This document shows, one piece after another, positions 24,753-34,312 of a DNA stretch of 38,075 bases. Both the position numbers and the translations under genes were made by a program. This DNA is from Bradyrhizobiaceae bacterium. GTDB taxonomy: Bacteria > Pseudomonadota > Alphaproteobacteria > Rhizobiales > Aestuariivirgaceae. Within the stretch, counting starts at the first letter, position 1, and each line of letters opens with the position of its first letter. The notes below the pieces were generated by a model, which was not told where the DNA came from, did no database searches, and worked only from the letters and a program-made list of their open reading frames with translations. The stretch is from assembly GCA_947475225.1 (NCBI GenBank), contig CANJMQ010000036.1, forward strand, positions 1 through 38,075, given 5' to 3'.

Positions 24753-25568
24753 ATGTCTCAGACCGAGACGATATTGCTGATCGTGCTGGGGTTCTCGCTG
24801 GCGAGCCTCATCGCATTGTTCATGGCGCGCGGGCTTTGGACCGCCGCCATCAAGGTGGGCGCGCGCCGCATGCAGCGCCAGGTGCCTTCTTCCCTCGTCG
24901 GGCTGCAGACAGAGCGTGACCGGCTGCGCGCTGAATATGCCATGCTCTCACAGCGCCTGGGCGCCCGGCTCGAAACCGCCAAGACGCAGCTGGTCGAGCA
25001 GATGGCCGAGGTCAGCCGCCAGCGCAATCGCCTTCACGAACTGGAGGCGCTGGAAGCCAACCGTGGTGCTGACAACCGCCGCCTCGCCGAGCACGTGCAG
25101 GAACTCGAATATGCCCTCGCCCAGGCCCGCGCCCAGGAGCAGGATCTTCGCGGCGATCTCGCCGCCAGGGACGAGGCCATCGCCCGCCTCCGGCAGCCCC
25201 ACAATCCCGCCAGGCCCGCCCCCGCCACGGCGCACCACCAGCCGCCGCCCGAGGATGATGCCGAAGCCCGCCTCCGCCAGCGCATCGACCGGCTGACCGA
25301 GTTGGCCAAGGCCCCGCCGCCCGATGATTTCATCATCCACGCCCCGCCGCCCCCGCAGGACGAAGACCCGCTGATGACCGAGCGGTTGGCCGAGGCCGAG
25401 CGCCACACCGAGGATCTCACGCGTGATCTCGAAAGGCTCAACGCCGAATGGCAGGAGCGGCTCGCCGCTGCCCCGCCCGCCACCGCCGAAGGGGAATCTG
25501 ACGTGAGCGTCATTTCCCTCTCCAACCGTATCCGCGACCTCAAGAAGAACCTCGGCTCGACGTCCTGA
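24753..25568 (+). CDS. Hypothetical single-pass membrane coiled-coil protein
   Basis: A 271-residue protein of unknown function. One transmembrane helix near residues 6-26, then a basic linker and a long coiled coil (about 50-155), a Pro/His-rich linker (about 155-175), a second charged helical stretch (about 180-250) and a basic NRIRDLKKN tail. The layout is that of an envelope-anchored structural or scaffold protein; the coiled coil is probably cytoplasmic. GGAGG lies 4 bases before the ATG. It stands alone between eipA and a hairpin repeat. No family is recognised. Confidence 0.75.
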   Translation: MSQTETILLIVLGFSLASLIALFMARGLWTAAIKVGARRMQRQVPSSLVGLQTERDRLRAEYAMLSQRLGARLETAKTQLVEQMAEVSRQRNRLHELEALEANRGADNRRLAEHVQELEYALAQARAQEQDLRGDLAARDEAIARLRQPHNPARPAPATAHHQPPPEDDAEARLRQRIDRLTELAKAPPPDDFIIHAPPPPQDEDPLMTERLAEAERHTEDLTRDLERLNAEWQERLAAAPPATAEGESDVSVISLSNRIRDLKKNLGSTS

Positions 25569-25772
25569 CGCTTGTTCCTGATGGAAGCGCAGGCCGGGAG
25601 TGACGAATGGCCTGCCTGACATATGAGACAGCGAGGCCTGCCATGCGCGGTCTTCTGCTCGACCAGTCCGCCACCTTCGCGCACCCGTTCCGTGAACTGA
25701 TCAATCCCGACGCGTTCATGCGCGAGACGCCCTGCTTCGCAGCAGATGCTAAGGCCTGGCGCTTAGAAATCA

Positions 25773-25801
25773 TCCTCTCCCGCTCCGTCAGCGGGAGAGG
25801 A
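25773..25801. repeat. Intergenic palindromic hairpin
   Basis: Twelve-base perfect stem TCCTCTCCCGCT (25773-25784) and AGCGGGAGAGGA (25790-25801), loop CCGTC. It lies between converging genes and may act as a terminator. Its CTCTCCC/GGGAGAG core resembles the hairpin at 20620. Confidence 0.6.
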
Positions 25802-25823
25802 CAAGAAGACAGGCCGTCGGCGC

Positions 25824-27440
25824 CTACCGCGTCATCCACTCAGCCATGCGGTTGGCCTGCACGATGTTGCTCTCCTCATCGTTGCGGCCTTTTTGCACGA
25901 AGATGATGTTGTGATAGAAGTGCAGGCCCACGATGTTGAGATCAAAATAAGTGGGATCATAGCCGGGCGCGTGGATTTCCCGCCAGTTCAGCCCGTCGAC
26001 AAGGTTCTTGAACAACTCCATCATTGACAGCCTGCGCGAGCCCGCCGTCTCCGACGTGCCGTATTTCGCCCAGTAGGAGGTCTGGGTATCCTCGATCACA
26101 TACCACCCGCCCTCCTTCACGAACTGGAACAGCATCATGAAGGTGGCTGTCACATGCTCGCTGCGGTGGCTGCCGTCGTCGATGATGATGTTGAAGCCTT
26201 CGCCACCGGTGGCATCGACCAGGCCTGCCAGCACGCGGGGGTCGGCCTGCGAGCCCTGGAAGACGCGGATGCGCTCTTCGTTGATGTGCTTGGCGTAATA
26301 GTCGAGGCCGAAGATTTCACCCCTGGCAAAATAGTCACGCCACATGCGCAGCGATGCGCCGCCGCCAAGAGGATCCTCATAGCCGCCGATGCCGATTTCC
26401 AGCAGGCGCACCTGATGATCGCGCAGCGCCTGGAAATGCTGGTGATAGAGCGCCGTATAGCTGTGCCCGGAATTCTTGTCGGAGCCATAATGGGTGGCGA
26501 GCCGTGAGAGGTCGTCCTGTTCCGCGCCTGCCTGTTCCATGACGAAGCTCCTGTCGAGATTGTTGACGAAGGCCCGCTTGCCGAAGCGCGCCGCCTCGAA
26601 GGCGAAGCTCGAACCCGGCGTCCCGGTGATCACCGGGCAGCGTGCGATATAGAGAAAGTCCACGAAGGCCCGCAGGTGGTCGGGCAGGCCCGCCTTGCGC
26701 AGGCCGCGATAGTCCACGCACTGTCCGCCCGCCGCGGTGATCGCCGCCGCCACTTCGGCTGCGGCCTCTGCCTCGTCGCTGAACACCGCCACCGGCCCCC
26801 GGCATGACAGTGCTGCCGCCCAGCCGCGCAGGTCGCCCATCGCCTGGTTGCTTTCGGGGCTGTACTGCAGCAAGTCGCCGCGCCGCACCGTCATCGCCAC
26901 TGCGGCGGTCGGCACGGCCTCCGCCAGTGCGCGGAACTCGGGCCGCGGCCGCAGCTGTGCATAGGCCTGCGACATCATGGCGTTCCACGCGGCGTCTGAC
27001 AGGGCGCCCCCGAGCTTCGGCCCCAGCCGCTCGGCAATGCTGGTTTCAAGCAGGATCACCGGCGCGTCCGACCGCGCGATCAGTTCCGCCAGCGGCAAGC
27101 CACCGGCCGGGTTCTTCGGCAGCAGCAGCCAGTCCCGCTGCGCATTGCTCTGCACGACATACCAGCCATCGCCCGGCACCCACTCGCTGAAACAGGCAGA
27201 GACGGCGCGCATGTCGTCAGGCGTTGCCAGCGGCAGCGCCGTGCAGGGCTCGAACAGGGCGGCGAGACCGATCTGCTGCAGGGCATTCACATTGGGGCGC
27301 GGATCATTGGCCAGGGTGGGCGTCCACCAATGCAGGCACCGCCGCCCGGTCTGGCGCGCCAGCACCATGGCCGCGGCAATGGCTCGCAGCCTGTTCTCCA
27401 GTCCCGCCTGGGGGGAAATGATCAACGTCCGTTCGGTCAA
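25824..27440 (-). CDS. Fusion of a fucosyltransferase-like domain with a SAM methyltransferase
   Basis: A 538-residue two-domain protein. Residues 1-300 look like a GT-B glycosyltransferase of the NodZ/O-fucosyltransferase kind: GLENRLRAI near 13-21, VRRGD (185-189), SDEAE (221-225), and a [10 protein letters not shown] acceptor-side loop (274-283). Residues 315-525 form a class I methyltransferase similar to macrolide sugar O-methyltransferases: THYGSDK (316-322), LLEIGIGGY (346-354) and IIIDDGSH for SAM binding. The likely job is to transfer and methylate a deoxysugar, or modify an oligosaccharide; that is inference. TTG 27440 has GGGAG 7 bases upstream. It stands alone, divergent from ilvD. 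Confidence 0.75.
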   Translation of the reverse strand: MTERTLIISPQAGLENRLRAIAAAMVLARQTGRRCLHWWTPTLANDPRPNVNALQQIGLAALFEPCTALPLATPDDMRAVSACFSEWVPGDGWYVVQSNAQRDWLLLPKNPAGGLPLAELIARSDAPVILLETSIAERLGPKLGGALSDAAWNAMMSQAYAQLRPRPEFRALAEAVPTAAVAMTVRRGDLLQYSPESNQAMGDLRGWAAALSCRGPVAVFSDEAEAAAEVAAAITAAGGQCVDYRGLRKAGLPDHLRAFVDFLYIARCPVITGTPGSSFAFEAARFGKRAFVNNLDRSFVMEQAGAEQDDLSRLATHYGSDKNSGHSYTALYHQHFQALRDHQVRLLEIGIGGYEDPLGGGASLRMWRDYFARGEIFGLDYYAKHINEERIRVFQGSQADPRVLAGLVDATGGEGFNIIIDDGSHRSEHVTATFMMLFQFVKEGGWYVIEDTQTSYWAKYGTSETAGSRRLSMMELFKNLVDGLNWREIHAPGYDPTYFDLNIVGLHFYHNIIFVQKGRNDEESNIVQANRMAEWMTR

Positions 27441-27574
27441 GACCCCACTCCCGCCGTTCCTCCCTCCCTAATCGGCAAGCGGTTAAGATTTGTATTAAGC
27501 ATCTGGCGCGGCAGTCCCCATCTTGCCGCCCGCGGCCACTCCCCTATGATCCCCCGCAATCGGGAGGAACGAGA

Positions 27575-29299
27575 ATGGACAAGCCAACCTTCGACAAGTC
27601 GAAACTGCCCAGCCGCCACGTCAGCGTCGGGCCGGAGCGCGCGCCGCACCGGTCGTATTATTACGCCATGGGCCTCACGGCCGAGCAGATCGGGCAGCCC
27701 TTCGTCGGCGTGGCCTCGTGCTGGAACGAGGCCGCCCCCTGCAACATCGCGCTGATGCGCCAGGCGCAGGCGGTGAAGAAGGGCGTGGCCTCTGCCCATG
27801 GCACCCCGCGCGAGTTCTGCACCATCACCGTGACGGACGGCATCGCCATGGGCCACCAGGGCATGAAGGCCTCGCTGGTCTCGCGTGAGGTGATCGCCGA
27901 CTCGGTTGAACTCACCATGCGCGGCCACTGCTATGACGGCCTCGTCGGCCTCGCCGGCTGCGACAAGTCGCTGCCCGGCATGATGATGGCCATGGTGCGT
28001 TTGAACTGCCCGTCGATCTTCATCTATGGCGGCTCCATCCTGCCCGGCATCTTCCGCGGCCAGCAGGTGACCATCCAGGACATGTTCGAAGCGGTGGGCA
28101 AGCATTCCGCCGGGCTCATGTCCGACGAGGACCTCGCCGAGATCGAGCGGGTCGCCTGCCCCTCGGCGGGATCCTGCGGCGGCCAGTTCACCGCCAACAC
28201 CATGGCGACGGTGGCCGAGGCCATCGGCCTGGCGCTCCCCTACTCCTGCGGCGCGCCCGCCCCTTACGAAGTGCGTGACACCTTCTGCTACACCGCCGGC
28301 GAAAAGGTGATGGAGCTGATCGCGAAGAACATCCGCCCGCGCGACATCGTGACAAGGAAGGCGCTGGAGAATGCGGCGACCGTCGTGGCGGCTTCCGGCG
28401 GCTCCACCAACGCCGCCCTTCACCTGCCCGCAATCGCACATGAGGCGGGGATCGCGTTCAGCCTCTTCGACGTCGCCGAGATCTTCAAGAAGACGCCCTA
28501 CATCGCCGACCTGAAGCCCGGCGGCCGCTATGTCGCGAAGGACCTGTTCGAGGCGGGCGGCATCCCGCTGCTCATGAAGACGCTGCTGGAACATGGCTTC
28601 CTGCACGGCGACTGCCTGACCGTGACGGGCCGCACCATGGCGGAGAACATGGCAGCAGTGAAATGGAACCCCGACCAGGATGTGATCCGCCCCGCCAACC
28701 AACCCTTCACCGTGACCGGCGGCGTGGTGGGCCTCAAGGGCAACCTCGCGCCCGAGGGCGCCATCGTGAAGGTGGCAGGCATGAAGAACCTGACGTTCTC
28801 CGGCCCCGCCCGCTGCTTCGACAACGAGGAAGCCTGCTTCGAGGCGGTCTCGAAGAAGCAGTACAAGGAAGGCGAGGTGCTGGTCATCCGCTACGAGGGC
28901 CCGCGCGGTGGCCCCGGCATGCGCGAAATGCTGTCCACCACGGCAGCGCTCTATGGCCAGGGCATGGGTGACAAGGTGGCGCTCATCACTGATGGCCGCT
29001 TCTCGGGCGCAACACGCGGCTTCTGCATCGGCCATGTCGGCCCGGAGGCACAACTGGGTGGCCCCATCGGCCTGCTGAAGGACGACGACATCATCTCGAT
29101 CGACGCGGTGGAGGGCACGCTCTCCTGCAACGTCTCGGAGGCCGAATTCGCCGAACGCCGCAAGTCCTGGGCGCCGCATCCCCACGGCTACAACTCCGGT
29201 GCCATCTGGAAATATGCCCAGCAGGTCGGTCCCGCCGTCAACGGCGCCGTCACCCATCCGGGCGGCGCGGCGGAGACAAGCACCTACGCCGACGTGTGA
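27575..29299 (+). CDS. ilvD: Dihydroxy-acid dehydratase
   Basis: Converts dihydroxy-isovalerate and dihydroxy-methylvalerate to their 2-oxo acids in valine and isoleucine synthesis. Three cluster cysteines are in place: Cys56 (APCN), Cys129 (CDKSLPG) and Cys201 (GSCGGQ), the pattern of a [2Fe-2S] IlvD/Edd enzyme. [11 protein letters not shown] is the C-terminal signature. At 574 residues it is a normal length for this group. GGAGGA lies 6 bases before the ATG. Sugar-acid dehydratases share these motifs, and an assignment as such cannot be fully excluded because no ilv genes are adjacent. Confidence 0.93.
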   Translation: MDKPTFDKSKLPSRHVSVGPERAPHRSYYYAMGLTAEQIGQPFVGVASCWNEAAPCNIALMRQAQAVKKGVASAHGTPREFCTITVTDGIAMGHQGMKASLVSREVIADSVELTMRGHCYDGLVGLAGCDKSLPGMMMAMVRLNCPSIFIYGGSILPGIFRGQQVTIQDMFEAVGKHSAGLMSDEDLAEIERVACPSAGSCGGQFTANTMATVAEAIGLALPYSCGAPAPYEVRDTFCYTAGEKVMELIAKNIRPRDIVTRKALENAATVVAASGGSTNAALHLPAIAHEAGIAFSLFDVAEIFKKTPYIADLKPGGRYVAKDLFEAGGIPLLMKTLLEHGFLHGDCLTVTGRTMAENMAAVKWNPDQDVIRPANQPFTVTGGVVGLKGNLAPEGAIVKVAGMKNLTFSGPARCFDNEEACFEAVSKKQYKEGEVLVIRYEGPRGGPGMREMLSTTAALYGQGMGDKVALITDGRFSGATRGFCIGHVGPEAQLGGPIGLLKDDDIISIDAVEGTLSCNVSEAEFAERRKSWAPHPHGYNSGAIWKYAQQVGPAVNGAVTHPGGAAETSTYADV

Positions 29300-29362
29300 G
29301 CAACGGGAAAGGATCGCCGGACTAAACATCACGCCCGGCGCTGATGCACAGCGAACATCATC

Positions 29363-29393
29363 ATGCCCGGGCGTGTCCCGGGCATCTTCTTTC
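29363..29393 (+). terminator. Intrinsic terminator after ilvD
   Basis: Nine-base stem ATGCCCGGG (29363-29371) and CCCGGGCAT (29377-29385), loop CGTGT, followed by CTTCTTTC. Confidence 0.7.
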
Positions 29394-29609
29394 TCCACCC
29401 CTGTGGGAAGATACACCTCCGGCGCCGGAAACCTCTGTCGTTTTTCACAATGTCAATCAGCAGGAGGCACGAACCCTGCATATGGCATATTATAGGATTA
29501 AAATCAATAGTTGTGGTCGGTGTCGAGAGGAATTTTTACCTTGCTCCTGCAAACCTCTCCCAGCTTTCACCTTGCCCCGGCTTGCCAGGGGCATCCTCTC
29601 ACTGCCGCC

Positions 29610-29642
29610 AAGAAAAAAGAACGCCCGGGTCAAGCCCGGGCG
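29610..29642 (-). terminator. Intrinsic terminator for the META-domain gene
   Basis: Eight-base stem CGCCCGGG (29622-29629) and CCCGGGCG (29635-29642). Read on the minus strand it is followed by TTCTTTTTTCTT, a strong T-run, so it ends transcription from the minus strand. Confidence 0.85.
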
Positions 29643-29681
29643 AAGTGACTGAGGGAATGAAACTCCGCGCGGCGCCGCGCC

Positions 29682-30074
29682 CTACTCCGGCAACCGGCGT
29701 TCAAAACGGCCGATCACCTTGCCCTCGGAATCCAGCAATTCCAGCCGGTCGCCGTCGAGCGTCATGGCCTTCACCTTGCCCAGCATGTCGAAGAAGGCCT
29801 GTTCCGCCTTCATGATGTCAGGCCGGCAGGCCATGCGCGTGGCCATCAGGGGAGAGAAGGACAGCCTGTCGCCGTCCATCTCGTACCTTGCACCGAAGCG
29901 GTTGCAGCCGCCCTGGCCGCCCACCCGTCCGCCATCGAAACGCAGGAAGGGCGCGTGCTGGCCCGCCCGCCCGGCGAGCACCCAGTCCGCCCCCGCCAGT
30001 TTTTCCGGATGCGCAAAAGCGGGCCCCGCCATAAGGCCAATCACGAGGCACGAAATGGCGATGATGCGGCGCAC
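29682..30074 (-). CDS. META-domain (HslJ-like, DUF306) exported protein
   Basis: A 130-residue protein with a signal peptide (hydrophobic to residue 20, cleavage after AFA) and one META domain: LAGADWVLAG, LRFDGGRVGGQGGCNRF and RMACRPDIM, with the two cysteines that often pair in this family. META proteins lie in the envelope; HslJ is linked to heat and drug tolerance, but the function here is unknown. The start is GTG 30074; an ATG 3 bases upstream is in another frame. It is 57 bases downstream of an MFS gene on the same strand. Confidence 0.83.
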   Translation of the reverse strand: MRRIIAISCLVIGLMAGPAFAHPEKLAGADWVLAGRAGQHAPFLRFDGGRVGGQGGCNRFGARYEMDGDRLSFSPLMATRMACRPDIMKAEQAFFDMLGKVKAMTLDGDRLELLDSEGKVIGRFERRLPE

Positions 30075-30131
30075 ATGATCCTCTTCTCCGAAACTCCTTG
30101 GCCGAGCCTAGCCCAACCCTGCCCAGCCTGC

Positions 30132-31400
30132 CTAGCCGTCGGCCTTGAGGCGGACGGGCTGCATGGGCACCTCTTGGCGTACCAGGTGCAGCAGTACCAG
30201 CGCGGCACCCGCGCACAGCAGCAGCAGGATCACCATCAGCGCGGCCTCCTGCCCTTCGAGCGTGGTGATAAGTGCAAACAGCGCCGGGCCCAGTGCCGCC
30301 CCCACCCGGCCTGCGACCGTGGCGAGCGCAAAGAAGGCCGGGGCACTGCCGGGGGGCACGCTTTCCGCCAGAAAGCCGCGCAGCGCCGAAGCCGTAGCAC
30401 CCACGCAGCAGCCGATCACGCCGACCGTCACCACCGGGATGAAGCGGCCGGAACCAAAAGCCATGAGCAGCAAAACGAAGCCCCAGGCCGACAGGAGGAT
30501 GGCCATCGGCAGCAGGCGCGACCAGTTGGTCATCAGCATGTTCCACGCGATGGTGGAGGGCACGGAGATGACGTGCACGAGAAGCAGGAGCCAGAGGAGT
30601 TCGGGCAGCGTCTGCCCGAAGCGCGTGGCCAGGATGGGCGCCGTGAAGGTGACAACCACCGAGATCGCGAGATGGACGAGCATGGTTCCGGCCAGCAACA
30701 AGTAAAGTCCCGGGTACTTGCGCCACTGGCCAAGCACCGTGATGACGCCGGACAGATGCGGCGTGCCCACGCCGTCGCCCAGCGAGGCGAAGCCCGATCT
30801 CTTCATCAGCGTGAGCACGATCAGGAAGAAGGCTGCGCTGATGATGGCCAGCACCGCGAAGCAGTCCTCCAACAATGCTGGCGACGCGTCCTGCCCAGCC
30901 ACCAGTCGCAGCAGGACCAGGATGGCGAAGGCCCCGCCGACGTAGCCGATGGCCCAGCCGAAGCCGGAGAGCTTCTGCCGCCACGCCTGCGGCAGCAGGT
31001 CCGGCAGGAAGGACTCGTAGATACTGGTTGCCGCGAAATAAAAGCTCTGGGCCGCCACATAGGCGGCGGCAGCCATGATGAGCGAAACATGCGGCGGCCA
31101 GGCCAGCGCGGCGATGGACAGGACGAGTCCCGCCGTCGCCCAGTTGAGAAGGCTCAAGCGCGACAGCCGGGCAGAGAGAGCGGCGGCGATCACGGCCGCG
31201 ACACCACTCGCCAGGATTGCGCCCGACGCCAAGGCGCCCCAGGCAGCAGTCGGGTTGGCGAAATCCGCCATCAGTTCCCGGAAATAGAGCGGCAGCAGAA
31301 CGGCCGGCGCCACGCCGAAGTAAACGGAACTGGCCACATCGTAGCCCGCCCAGGCCGCGGTGCGCCTGTTCAGCCAGCCTTGTGCGGCTTTTCCCGCCAT
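30132..31400 (-). CDS. MFS transporter, UMF1-like
   Basis: A 422-residue inner-membrane protein with about 12 hydrophobic helices and a basic loop in the middle. The N-terminal WAGYDVASSVYFGVAP and the SIYESFLPDLLP segment fit the UMF1/Atg22-like branch of the major facilitator superfamily rather than the sugar or drug branches. The substrate is unknown. ATG 31400 is the likely start. The META-domain gene follows 57 bases downstream on the same strand, so both may share a transcript. Confidence 0.82.
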   Translation of the reverse strand: MAGKAAQGWLNRRTAAWAGYDVASSVYFGVAPAVLLPLYFRELMADFANPTAAWGALASGAILASGVAAVIAAALSARLSRLSLLNWATAGLVLSIAALAWPPHVSLIMAAAAYVAAQSFYFAATSIYESFLPDLLPQAWRQKLSGFGWAIGYVGGAFAILVLLRLVAGQDASPALLEDCFAVLAIISAAFFLIVLTLMKRSGFASLGDGVGTPHLSGVITVLGQWRKYPGLYLLLAGTMLVHLAISVVVTFTAPILATRFGQTLPELLWLLLLVHVISVPSTIAWNMLMTNWSRLLPMAILLSAWGFVLLLMAFGSGRFIPVVTVGVIGCCVGATASALRGFLAESVPPGSAPAFFALATVAGRVGAALGPALFALITTLEGQEAALMVILLLLCAGAALVLLHLVRQEVPMQPVRLKADG

Positions 31401-31644
31401 GTGCCCCGCATTCCCCCGCGCCGAAATTCACATCAAATGTATTGCCTGAAGCATTTGGTCGGGCAACCTGCCACTATGTTGCCGCCAAATGTCGTCACTC
31501 GTCCGGTTGTAACAACCCACAACAGTCAGCGGAAGTGCTTATTGCTGCGGACGTTCATATTGCAACTTGGACAGGTGAAGACGTATGCCTGGACCTTCAG
31601 GAATGGCCGGGCAGCCTGCCGCCTCGAACGAAATGGGAGATGAA

Positions 31645-33279
31645 ATGGACAAGACTTTCCTGAAGCGCCTGATGACGGGCCCGCTTCTGCTCTCGGCCGC
31701 CGCGGTGATCGCGCTGGGCTCCGCCCCCGCACCACTGCGCGCCGAAACTGCGCCGCCCGAGGCCGCCCAGGCCGCCGAGGAGGCGCCACTGCCGCTGTCG
31801 CCCGAGGAGCTCGACATCCTCGTGGCGCGCATCGCGCTCTATCCCGATGAGCTCGTGGCGCTGATCTCGGCCGCCTCGCTCTATCCGCTGCAGATCATCG
31901 AGGCCGAGCGCTTCCTCGAGGACTCCAAGACCAAGAAGGATTTGAAGCCCAAGGCCACATGGGACGGCAGCGTCATCTCGCTGCTCAACTATCCCGAGAT
32001 TGTCAGGATGATGGCCGACGACCTCGACTGGACACAGCTGCTCGGCGAGTCGATCGTCAATCAGCAGGAAGACGTTCTCAACGCCATCCAGCAACTGCGC
32101 GAGCAGGCGGTGGCCAACGGCGTCATCAAGACCGACGAGAAGATGAAGGTGACCACCGAGGTCGATAACGGCCGCAAGAACGTCATCATCGAGCCGGCCA
32201 GCAGCGAAGCCATCTATGTGCCGCAGTACGAGCCGGAGATGCTCTACGAGCCGAGCTACGCCTACGCGCCGGTGACCTATTACCCGCAGCCCTACCCGTA
32301 TTACTGGAACCCGGCCGCCACCTTCTTCGCGGGCGCCGTGACCGGCGCCATCTGGACCGCGGCAGTGGACTGGGACAATGGCTTCTGGGGCTGGGGCTGG
32401 AACAACAATTACAACCACAATCACAACAACAACTACTGGCACGGCAACGGCAACAACTGGGGCAACGACATCAACATCGACTGCAACAACTGCATCATCG
32501 GCAGCAACTTCAACGGCAAGCTCAACGTCAACAACGTTGACTGGCGCAATGTCGACCGCAGCAAGATCAACTACAACAAGAACGAATTCAACAAGCTCAA
32601 CAACACCAATATCCGCAACGAATTCAAGAAGAACGACATCTCGAACATCAGCGACAACAAGCTGGGTAACAAGGTCGGCAACAAGGGCAACAACCTTGGC
32701 AACAAGGGCAACCTCCAGCGCCCCGCCACGTTGCCGGCAAACGGCGGCCTGCAGACCAAGGACATCCGCAAGAGCACCATGGAAGGCCTCAACAAGAAGC
32801 CGACCCAAGGCTTCAAGCCTACCGACAAGATGGCCCGTCCCGGCGACGGCGGAAACCTGAATGGCGGAAACCTGGGCAATATCAACAAGCCGGGCAACGG
32901 CAGCGGCAACCTTGGCAACGTGGCCAAGCCGGGCAATGGCGGTGCCAACATCGGCGACAAGATGGCGCGGCCGGCGGACATAAAGCCGAACCTCGACCGT
33001 CCGGTCGGCCAACCGCGTCCCGGAGCCACGCCGGACTATCGGCCCAAGACTCCTTCGCCAATGGGTGAAGTGACGCGTGGCCGCGATGCCCAGATGCAGT
33101 CCAACCGTGGCAACAAGGCGATGGGTGGAGGCGGCATCAACCGTCCTGACTTCAACCCCGGTGGCGGTGGCGGCGGCAAGGTCGGCGGTGGCAGCGGCGG
33201 TGGTGGCGGCAAGAAATTCATTCCGCCCAAAGGCAAGGGTGGCGGCGGCGGCGGCGGTGGCCGTGGACGTCGGCGCTGA
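31645..33279 (+). CDS. DUF3300 exported protein with Asn-rich and Gly-rich tracts
   Basis: A 544-residue exported protein. Signal peptide at 1-33. Residues about 45-230 are the DUF3300 domain, with LDILVARIALYPDELVALI and YVPQYEPEMLY, then a hydrophobic patch. Residues about 250-360 are an Asn/His/Lys low-complexity tract, and the last 40 are almost all Gly with Lys and Arg. GGGAG 6 bases before ATG 31645 decides the start. It is 25 bases from a DUF2950 gene; these two families travel together in many genomes. The role is not known; low-complexity tracts suggest surface or matrix contacts. Confidence 0.88.
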   Translation: MDKTFLKRLMTGPLLLSAAAVIALGSAPAPLRAETAPPEAAQAAEEAPLPLSPEELDILVARIALYPDELVALISAASLYPLQIIEAERFLEDSKTKKDLKPKATWDGSVISLLNYPEIVRMMADDLDWTQLLGESIVNQQEDVLNAIQQLREQAVANGVIKTDEKMKVTTEVDNGRKNVIIEPASSEAIYVPQYEPEMLYEPSYAYAPVTYYPQPYPYYWNPAATFFAGAVTGAIWTAAVDWDNGFWGWGWNNNYNHNHNNNYWHGNGNNWGNDINIDCNNCIIGSNFNGKLNVNNVDWRNVDRSKINYNKNEFNKLNNTNIRNEFKKNDISNISDNKLGNKVGNKGNNLGNKGNLQRPATLPANGGLQTKDIRKSTMEGLNKKPTQGFKPTDKMARPGDGGNLNGGNLGNINKPGNGSGNLGNVAKPGNGGANIGDKMARPADIKPNLDRPVGQPRPGATPDYRPKTPSPMGEVTRGRDAQMQSNRGNKAMGGGGINRPDFNPGGGGGGKVGGGSGGGGGKKFIPPKGKGGGGGGGGRGRRR

Positions 33280-33304
33280 GAAACCGGGCAGAAAGGACAG
33301 GATC

Positions 33305-34246
33305 ATGATCAACAAGAATCTCGTTACCGCATTACTGCTCGGCACCGCGCTGGTCTTCGGCGCTGTGGCTGTGCCCGCGCCGGCCCACGCCATGAGCGAC
33401 GATCTCCAGACCTATGTCGGTCCGGAGCCCACGCTGTTCGACACGCCCGAGGCGGCAATCGCCACCTTCAAGGACGTGATGGCCAAGGGAGACCTCCCCG
33501 CGATCTCCGCTCTACTCGGCCTCGACGCCGCGAAGGTGGAGAAGGCCGAGGACATCACCGACACCTTGAAGCAGATCCAGGAGGCCACCTCAGAGGGCGT
33601 CTCCATCGAGGAGGAAGAGGACCAGCGCGTCCTCGACCTTGGCAAGCAGCTGTGGCCCTTCCCCTTCCCCGTCGTGAAGGGTGAGGATGGCAAGTGGGCC
33701 TTCGACACGGTCGCGGGCCTCGAGGAGATCGTCAATCGCCGTATCGGCGAAAATGAGCTCCACGCCATCGACACCATGCGCCTCTACGTCCAGGCCCAGG
33801 AGGACTACTCCGGCGAGGACCATGACGGTGACGGTGTGCTCGAGTTTGCGCAGAAGCTGATCAGTACCGAAGGCTTGACGGACGGCCTGTACTGGCCAGC
33901 CGAACAGGGTGACGGGGAAAGCCCCGTAGGTCCCGGCCTCGACACCGCGATGCTGGAGAAGGCGAAGGCCGGCGATGGCTACTTCGGTTACAAGTTCCGC
34001 ATCCTCAAGCGCCAGGGCGACAACGTGGCGGGCGGCGCGCATGATTATGTGGTCAACGGCAACATGATCAACGGCTTCGCACTGATCGCCTGGCCGGCGA
34101 AATATGGCGAGACGGGCGTTTCCACCTTCGTCGTCAACCAGGCGGGCGTGGTCTATGAGCGCGATTTCGGGGCCGACACAGGCAACATCGTGCCGAAGAT
34201 CCTGAGCTTCAATCCAAGTGACAAGTGGGAACTGGTCGAAGACTGA
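33305..34246 (+). CDS. DUF2950 exported protein
   Basis: A 313-residue exported protein with a signal peptide (cleavage after AHA near 27). The DUF2950 domain covers most of the rest: FDTPEAAIATFKDVMAKGD, the GKQLWPFPFPV block, QEDYSGEDHDGDGVLEFAQ and a C-terminal VVYERDFG. The DHDGDG piece resembles a Ca2+-binding loop. AAGGA lies before ATG 33305, 25 bases after the DUF3300 stop, so co-transcription is very likely. A terminator follows. The biological role is unknown. Confidence 0.88.
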   Translation: MINKNLVTALLLGTALVFGAVAVPAPAHAMSDDLQTYVGPEPTLFDTPEAAIATFKDVMAKGDLPAISALLGLDAAKVEKAEDITDTLKQIQEATSEGVSIEEEEDQRVLDLGKQLWPFPFPVVKGEDGKWAFDTVAGLEEIVNRRIGENELHAIDTMRLYVQAQEDYSGEDHDGDGVLEFAQKLISTEGLTDGLYWPAEQGDGESPVGPGLDTAMLEKAKAGDGYFGYKFRILKRQGDNVAGGAHDYVVNGNMINGFALIAWPAKYGETGVSTFVVNQAGVVYERDFGADTGNIVPKILSFNPSDKWELVED

Positions 34247-34276
34247 GCACCACACCCGACCTAGACCAACAGGAGA

Positions 34277-34312
34277 GCGCCCGGCGGGTTCACCCACCGG
34301 GCGCTTCGTTTT
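34277..34312 (+). terminator. Intrinsic terminator after the DUF2950 gene
   Basis: Stem GCGCCCGG (34277-34284) and CCGGGCGC (34297-34304) with further inner pairing, followed by TTCGTTTTC. Confidence 0.85.

Larger units (their letters stand above)
29300..29681. other. Gap with three GC-rich hairpins
   Basis: No gene. It holds hairpins with CCCGGG cores at 29363-29385 and 29622-29642, plus a weaker TGCCCC/GGGGCA at about 29573-29593. A patch at 29460-29530 is AT-rich and shows nothing recognisable. Confidence 0.5.

Noticed and set aside
27437-29416. A 659-residue open frame on the minus strand across ilvD
   Set aside because: It is antisense to a fully supported ilvD gene; the open frame results from high GC content, and it resembles no family.
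29818-31431. A long minus-strand frame overlapping the MFS and META genes
   Set aside because: It is out of frame with two well-supported genes and has a His/Arg/Gly-rich composition typical of shadows.
32398-32720. Short direct repeats rich in AAC suggesting a tandem-repeat array or CRISPR
   Set aside because: They are Asn codons inside the DUF3300 coding sequence, with irregular spacing and no spacer structure.
31597-33393. A 598-residue open frame antisense to the DUF3300 gene
   Set aside because: Repetitive Val/Ala/Asp composition mirrors the low-complexity sense gene; no ribosome-binding site or domain.
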